This document shows positions 58,762-64,000 of a stretch of 64,000 nucleotides of DNA, one piece after another. Under the pieces are notes generated by a model. The model was not told where the DNA came from and did no database searches. It saw only the letters and a list, made by a program, of their open reading frames with translations. Within the stretch, counting starts at the first letter, position 1, and every line of letters starts with the position of its first letter. The position numbers were made by a program, and so were the translations under genes. The DNA lies in contig CP010426.1 of the NCBI GenBank assembly GCA_000830315.1, positions 281,933-345,932 of the forward strand, written 5' to 3'. Source of the DNA: an archaeon GW2011_AR20. Lineage in GTDB: Archaea; Nanobdellota; Nanobdellia; SCGC-AAA011-G17; GW2011-AR20.

Positions 58762-61700
58762 TTATAAACCTTGCTTTTTTTCTTCCAAATGTTTATTTTT
58801 GGTCCTGCTATAAGTTGTCCATATTGTCTTGTAATTACGGTTCAATATTTTAGCGATATTATTCAATGAAATTCCTTTATTTACCAAGTAATAAACTGTA
58901 TTTTCTAAGATACTTAATTTTCTGTTGGAGAAAACATTTATCGGGATCAATTTCTTACTTAATCCTTCCAATCCATTTATTTTTCTGCTTGCGTTATCAT
59001 AGGTAATCCAGATTGTTCTCTGGTCACGATTTAATAAAGAAGCTATCTCGCTCAAGCTTAAATTCAAATTTTCTTTAAGATATTTAACTAACGCCTCCAA
59101 TGGAGAATTATCTTTGAAAATAGAAATTGGTATTAAGATTGATTCTTCATAATTAATTAATCTCATGAATTCTCTATCATTTAATTTATTTCCAATTTTT
59201 ATTCTAATTACAGAATTTATTGCTTCCTTGTTCTTTTCGTATGATTTATCTTTTCTTCTTCTAAAGAAAAATATAGAGATACTCCACGTTCCCGATTTAC
59301 TGCTCGAATAATTTTGTCCAGCAGTTAAATCATCTGGCACGTCTAATAAACATATCTGTAATATCTCTTGTGCCCCTATAGCCTGCGCTAATACATAACT
59401 TCCATTAATTGGTCCGCTGAAATTATTATAAGGAGATAATGCGGCTGTTGTGTTTATTAATTTTGTAACATTTTTAAAATTACTGACAGATGGATCACAG
59501 TAAGCCGGGGCTACACCCATTCCTTCTGTTGTTCCAATTGAAAAGTTATTTGTTGGAATCACAGTTGTACTATCTGTTTCTCCAATTAAGGTTATAGCAG
59601 TAATATTAATTGTTTCTCCACTTAATTCTCTTCCTGAAATATCATCATTACCCGTATTATTAATTGTAATGTTTATTCTTGCACTTACATTAACATCACC
59701 CAACGCGATTGTCGGGAATGATATTGTGCTAGGATAAATTACCAGAGCAGTTAGTTCATTTATTGTAAATGTTTGAGTATTATTTTGCGCAAATGCATAA
59801 TCAACAATATCTGTTCTTTTAACACTATCATTTATTCTTACTGAAATATTCCATGCTCCTGCACCATCATAAAACACAACATTAATCGTACAAGAAAAGT
59901 TTTTACTGTTAGGCAGAATTAAGTTTACAGCATTACAACCCCCATCTCCAGAATTTACAAATGTATCGTTGTATCTTATTGCTTCTGCAGTGTTTTCAAA
60001 TCCTCTTGTTATGTTCGCAACAGCAGAGATATTAACAATATCTGTTAAATTATCAGCATCTGTTACAACAAAGCTAAATCTAAATGTTTTGTTTCCATTT
60101 TCAACTAAATTGATATTATCTGCTTCATCTAATGTAACATTTCCTATAATTGGTGCTGTGTTTAAAATACTTAAATTAACTACGGTTGAAATTGTGGCCG
60201 AGTAAGCACTACTATCGTCGCTTACATTAACTGAAAAGCTCCAGGTATCATTCTTTGTTGTGTTAACATGGCTTAAAATTACAGTTTTGTTTTCAGGATC
60301 ATTGCAGCTTCCCTGCAATTGGAATTTATTTTCAAAATCTTTAAATGCTGTAAGATGGAATGTTAATGTATCGCTTGCATCCGGGTCATCACACTGGAAA
60401 ATCATCAATAAGTCCTCATTTGTTAAATTAGTATGTGCTGTATTGCTTGAATTTAATATTAAAGCAGTCGGATTATTTGGAGCAGTATTTGCAGACTGTA
60501 TTGTTAATGTAGTCGAGTTTAATAGAGTTGAATTTCTTTCCCCATCATATGCAAATGCCTGTACAATTATGTTATCATTAACCACAAAATTATCCGGCGT
60601 TAAAATATCACTTGAGTTTGTGCCATTTGCAAGATTGCCGTTTGTAGCTCTTTTAATTAAGGCATCATTCTTGAACCATTCAAATGTTACACTATTTGCA
60701 TCTTGGTCATCATCTGAAAAAACCAAGCTTACATTGATTATTTGTTCTGTATTATAACTTGTTTGATTGAATGCGGGTTGAGTAATTGTTGCATTGCTGT
60801 TTAAAATTAATAATTTTGTTGAGTTTACAAAGCGAGAGCAAACATAACTTTGATCGCAAATTACAATCTGTGCACTCCAGTTTTGCCCCTTTGTTGTATT
60901 TGTATGCGGTAATGTTTCAACAATAGTTCCTGGATTGTTTATTGAAATATTTGGAAGAGTAAAATTAATTCTATCCTCTGTTAGCCAAGTTATGTTATAA
61001 GTTAATAAGTCTATAGTGTCTGTATCATTTACATCAACTCTTACTTGTAAATTTTCTGTAGTTAAATTTAATTGTAAATTTAAAGTTGAATTAATTATTA
61101 CAGGAGTTCTATTGTTGGGGGGGGTGCTTATTATTAATAATTCAGTTGTATTAGCAAAAGCATTACAAGCATTATTATTATCGCATACTAAAACTTGAAC
61201 CATCCAAGTATCTCCTCTTGTTGTATTATCTGGCTGTAAATTTTCAACAGTTGCTCCAGGATTACTTAAAGCTAAATTAACTAAGGTAAAATTAGTTTTA
61301 TTGTTTCTAATCCATTGTATACTATAGTTTAAAGTATCTCCTGTATTTATATCTGAAACATTAAATCTTACTTGTATTGTTTCATTTGTATAATTTGTCT
61401 GCGTCACTGTAGTTGAATTGATTACTAAACTAGAAACATTATTTGGTGGAGAATTTGGTTCTGGCGGATCTGGAAAAGTTCTTGAAACATGAGCTATTGT
61501 TCCATCTGTACCCACAGTAGGCTCTGGAGCACCTGAACCAGCGTCACAATTAGTATTTGAACCAACACCAATATTTCCTCCAAGCGTGAAATTTTGGAAC
61601 GTACTACTTATTATGGCTGTTGTATAGATATAAAGAATTCTTCCTCCGCCACCGCCTCCACCCCCACAAGAACCAGATCCTCCGCCACCCCCCTTTGCTC

Positions 61701-63762
61701 CATCTGCGAATATTTTTGCACCATTACCCAAACTTAAATTTCTTGCTTCTAAAATAACATGTCCTCCTGAACCGCCTCCTGAACCAGAATTATCTGAACC
61801 ATCACCATCTGTTCCATTTGCCCCAGACATATTAATTATACCATAAATTGTAATCCAGCCTGCACTAGCATTAATCCTTAAACCAGCCCCTCCTTGTACA
61901 CCTGCTGCAGCTCCAGCATCACCGGCACTTCCTCCGCTGCCAGAACCACCAAATAAAACTTCTCCTGTCGCACTTCCATAAGGTTGTCCCCCTGTTGGTT
62001 GTACACCATCAGCAGCTTCCTCTCCTCCAGTTCCACCTGTTCCCCCAAATCCTCCACCACCCCCGCCTGTACTATCTGCATTTCCAACTCTTCTTCCTCC
62101 TCCACCACCCCCACCATTATTTCCAGTTCCACCAGCTCCAACAGTCCAATTTTCTCCATTTTCTCCGGCCACCGCACTACAACTATTACCAGTACAAGAA
62201 GCACCACCAGTAGCCCCCATTCCTCCTCCTTCTATTCTTGAATTACCTGATAAAGAAAAATTTCCATCATTTCCTAAAGTAATATTAGCATAACCGCTTC
62301 CAACAGCTGTGGTTCTTGCGCATACTGTTAAAACACCATTATTGATAACCTCAATTTGAGTGTAATTTGGAAATTCATAACAAACCTCATAACTTGTTCC
62401 ATCAACTGTTAATGTAGGATCTAATATAATTTCATCATTAACAAACTTCCCATATTCTGAATAGTTTTTATTTAAATATAAATAAACAATATTAGAATTA
62501 ACTTGATTAATTTCAATGTCAAAATTATTATCCCTTTCTGTTGTAAAATCTAAATTAAATTTTCCAGCTTTAATAATTCCATAATAGTCCTCTACAACTT
62601 GAATTGGCGAGCTAGAACTTATCCTAAATCTTGCTTTAAAATCCTGTGAAGGAAGTAAATAATTATAAGAAATTTTCCAAGAATCTGTATTGCTAGCTTT
62701 ATTTTTCTTAAATTTTTTATTTGTCTTATCTTGTTTTATTTCTGGTGAATCAAATTCAATTTCAATTGCCGTATCTTCAAAACTTGCAGAATAAGTAAAA
62801 TCATCTTTTTCAATTAAAGGAACAGCCTCGTTAAATTCCTTGCTATTAATGATTGGTTTATGTATTATTAAAGTTTTTTTATTGTCGTTTAAAGTAACTT
62901 CCTCAGAAGCATAACTAATTTTATTAATATTTTTAATCTTCTCTTTAGGAATATTTATATTTCCTTCATTAATTATTTCTTCTATTGTATAAATTTTTTG
63001 TTGTTCGATAAACCTTGGAACTTTTGGAATTGTAACATTATCAAATTTTTCTGTCGTACTTATCTGAGGAATTTCTGGAATGGTTAGATTAGTAATGTTT
63101 TCTTCAATAATCGGTTGCGTAATCTGTTGCAATTCAATTAATAAACTCGCTTCGCTTATTATTGAGTTATTGAAAATAATTTGTGCAGTTAAAGTTCCCT
63201 CTTCTGCCAATAGGTTAAATCGCTCTAAATTTATTGTAACTAAATTTAATTCAATATCAAAATTACTTAAAGGCAATTCATTTTGTTGTGCATTTAAATT
63301 TACTTTTACAATGCTTTCATTTATTGTTAAATTTTCAGGAATTGTTAAAGTTAAAGTATCATTAATAATTTCCCCAGGTTGATAAACTACAAACCCCGTA
63401 ATCTGCGGCTTGATTAAAATAATCCCTGTAATTGCTATCATAAAAAAGAACAATATTACTAAAACAGAATTTGCACCGAACGCTGTATTTTGATTTTCTT
63501 TTAACTTTTCGGTTATATTGCTTATTTCTTTGTTATAGCTTTTTATCAATGAATCATAATAATTGATCCATTCCTCTGCCTTTCTCCCCTTTAGCGCCAA
63601 ATTCAATTTATAATTGAACTCGGCTGAAGAAATCCTATCTTCGTATAATTTAGTTCTTAATTCACCGACAAATTTTATTGTCTCAGTTTTATACCGCGCT
63701 GCCTGCTCTAAATAAACAAGCAATTCTTGCTTTCTTCTCTGTAATGTAGTTTTATCTGGCAT
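58762..63762 (-). CDS. Giant surface protein with Gly-rich, Ig-like and HTH-like parts
   Basis: A 1666-residue protein. Residues 1-98 are a cytoplasmic coiled coil and 99-117 a membrane segment. Beta-rich stalk regions (about 120-480) follow, then a Gly-rich domain (about 510-690) and a series of Asn/Thr-rich Ig-like repeats (LNLTTENLQVRVDVNDTD-type). The domain shared with the 57715 gene is next. After its end (WSISI) come basic residues FFFRRRKDK and about 150 residues with two HTH-like units (LSEIASLLNRDQRTIWITY and LNNIAKILNRNYKTIWTTY). This tail is unexpected for a surface protein. Confidence 0.82.
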   Translation of the reverse strand: MPDKTTLQRRKQELLVYLEQAARYKTETIKFVGELRTKLYEDRISSAEFNYKLNLALKGRKAEEWINYYDSLIKSYNKEISNITEKLKENQNTAFGANSVLVILFFFMIAITGIILIKPQITGFVVYQPGEIINDTLTLTIPENLTINESIVKVNLNAQQNELPLSNFDIELNLVTINLERFNLLAEEGTLTAQIIFNNSIISEASLLIELQQITQPIIEENITNLTIPEIPQISTTEKFDNVTIPKVPRFIEQQKIYTIEEIINEGNINIPKEKIKNINKISYASEEVTLNDNKKTLIIHKPIINSKEFNEAVPLIEKDDFTYSASFEDTAIEIEFDSPEIKQDKTNKKFKKNKASNTDSWKISYNYLLPSQDFKARFRISSSSPIQVVEDYYGIIKAGKFNLDFTTERDNNFDIEINQVNSNIVYLYLNKNYSEYGKFVNDEIILDPTLTVDGTSYEVCYEFPNYTQIEVINNGVLTVCARTTAVGSGYANITLGNDGNFSLSGNSRIEGGGMGATGGASCTGNSCSAVAGENGENWTVGAGGTGNNGGGGGGGRRVGNADSTGGGGGGFGGTGGTGGEEAADGVQPTGGQPYGSATGEVLFGGSGSGGSAGDAGAAAGVQGGAGLRINASAGWITIYGIINMSGANGTDGDGSDNSGSGGGSGGHVILEARNLSLGNGAKIFADGAKGGGGGSGSCGGGGGGGGRILYIYTTAIISSTFQNFTLGGNIGVGSNTNCDAGSGAPEPTVGTDGTIAHVSRTFPDPPEPNSPPNNVSSLVINSTTVTQTNYTNETIQVRFNVSDINTGDTLNYSIQWIRNNKTNFTLVNLALSNPGATVENLQPDNTTRGDTWMVQVLVCDNNNACNAFANTTELLIISTPPNNRTPVIINSTLNLQLNLTTENLQVRVDVNDTDTIDLLTYNITWLTEDRINFTLPNISINNPGTIVETLPHTNTTKGQNWSAQIVICDQSYVCSRFVNSTKLLILNSNATITQPAFNQTSYNTEQIINVSLVFSDDDQDANSVTFEWFKNDALIKRATNGNLANGTNSSDILTPDNFVVNDNIIVQAFAYDGERNSTLLNSTTLTIQSANTAPNNPTALILNSSNTAHTNLTNEDLLMIFQCDDPDASDTLTFHLTAFKDFENKFQLQGSCNDPENKTVILSHVNTTKNDTWSFSVNVSDDSSAYSATISTVVNLSILNTAPIIGNVTLDEADNINLVENGNKTFRFSFVVTDADNLTDIVNISAVANITRGFENTAEAIRYNDTFVNSGDGGCNAVNLILPNSKNFSCTINVVFYDGAGAWNISVRINDSVKRTDIVDYAFAQNNTQTFTINELTALVIYPSTISFPTIALGDVNVSARINITINNTGNDDISGRELSGETINITAITLIGETDSTTVIPTNNFSIGTTEGMGVAPAYCDPSVSNFKNVTKLINTTAALSPYNNFSGPINGSYVLAQAIGAQEILQICLLDVPDDLTAGQNYSSSKSGTWSISIFFFRRRKDKSYEKNKEAINSVIRIKIGNKLNDREFMRLINYEESILIPISIFKDNSPLEALVKYLKENLNLSLSEIASLLNRDQRTIWITYDNASRKINGLEGLSKKLIPINVFSNRKLSILENTVYYLVNKGISLNNIAKILNRNYKTIWTTYSRTKNKHLEEKKQGL
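58991..59028. repeat. 38-bp direct repeat, copy 1
   Basis: This 38-bp stretch in the HTH-like tail of the giant gene is identical to 63963-64000. Since the second copy runs to the window edge, the shared length is a minimum. Perfect identity across 38 bases in an AT-rich genome suggests recent duplication or gene conversion. Confidence 0.85.
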
Positions 63763-64000
63763 CTTTTTTCTTTATCCTCGTATAAATTGTGTAAATTGTC
63801 TTGTAATTTCGCTCTAATAATTCAGAAATTTTTGGCAGAGAGAATTTTTGTTCAATTAAGTGATCAACTAAATTTTCCAAAATGCTTAATTCACGCTCAG
63901 AGAAATAGGTTAATGGAATGGTAATCTTTGAACTTACATCTAGATTTTTAATTTTCTTCTTCGCGTTATCATAGGTAATCCAGATTGTTCTCTGGTCACG
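63752..64000 (-). CDS. HTH-like C-terminal protein fragment (truncated at the window edge)
   Basis: The last 82 codons of a minus-strand gene whose beginning lies beyond the window. They encode RDQRTIWITYDN...SERELSILENLVDHLIEQKF and a second HTH-like unit ending RNYKTIYTIYTRIKKKDAR. The sequence is a close relative of the tail of the giant surface protein. The stop overlaps the giant gene's start (ATGCCAGATAA). Whether the missing part is a surface protein or a regulator cannot be seen. Confidence 0.8.
   Translation of the reverse strand, partial: RDQRTIWITYDNAKKKIKNLDVSSKITIPLTYFSERELSILENLVDHLIEQKFSLPKISELLERNYKTIYTIYTRIKKKDAR
63963..64000. repeat. 38-bp direct repeat, copy 2 (continues off the window)
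   Basis: Identical to 58991-59028 and in the same orientation. It lies in the partial gene's HTH-like region. Confidence 0.85.

Noticed and set aside
61878..62241. Several open frames on both strands in the Gly-rich region of the giant gene
   Set aside because: They are shadows of a low-complexity GGN-rich sequence; the minus-strand 1666-codon frame explains the region.

Overview
The window is a stretch of an AT-rich archaeal chromosome. Archaeal markers include TBP, archaeal MCM, histones, topoisomerase VI, aIF1/aIF1A/aIF2-beta, Cbf5, Hjc, PDCD5, the eukaryote-like ribosomal proteins (L14e, L19e, L31e, L32e, L34e, L39e, S4e, S19e), leaderless promoters (a TATA-like box about 25 nt before the ATG) and tRNA introns. 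The shortened information-processing proteins (NMD3 reduced to its C-terminal part, a 62-residue RNase P protein, a one-chain PriS-PriL primase) and the large family of Asn/Thr-rich surface proteins suggest a DPANN lineage close to Woesearchaeota/Pacearchaeota. That placement is inference; no rRNA gene lies in the window.

Layout. 1-12.8 kb: ileS, a Cfa-type lipid methyltransferase, then tbp-mcm-rpa, aIF2-beta-DUF424-NMD3, aIF1A-KH protein-top6B-top6A. 12.8-21 kb: tRNA genes (Asn, Ile, Gly, Gln, Glu, Val), four of them with introns and two apparently with three introns each, two free-standing LAGLIDADG endonuclease genes, a bacterial-type metG locus, a cupredoxin and rsmA. 21-22.5 kb: zinc-ribbon proteins, a histone gene, and an intergenic region with a five-copy 13-bp iteron array plus a structured RNA leader. 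22.4-36.9 kb: the S10/spc ribosomal superoperon with secY, an EMC3/Ylp1-like insertase, L34e, L14e and prefoldin alpha. 37-49.5 kb: surface proteins, the fused primase, a diversity-generating retroelement (DGR) at 41.4-43.8 kb, a kinase-like gene and more surface proteins. 49.5-54.5 kb: hjc, a short histone-fold protein, lysS, cbf5, and L31e-L39e-PDCD5-S19e. 54.5-64 kb: two membrane proteins and a cluster of very large surface proteins continuing past the right edge.

The strongest discovery is the DGR. A 295-residue protein has an internal GC-rich variable repeat (42142-42229) matching a template repeat (42597-42705) just upstream of a reverse transcriptase. In the first 69 aligned bases, all 16 differences fall at template adenines. 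The RT reading frame is broken twice, once at a run of nine G, so the element is either decayed, phase-switched off, or affected by sequence error. The variable repeat also lacks 21 nt of the template.

Other notable signals are the multi-intron tRNAs flanking a homing endonuclease gene, the iteron array and pseudoknot-capable leader before the S10 operon, an HTH-repeat LAGLIDADG protein with an RHH partner upstream of metG, and surface proteins carrying DNA-binding-like tails.
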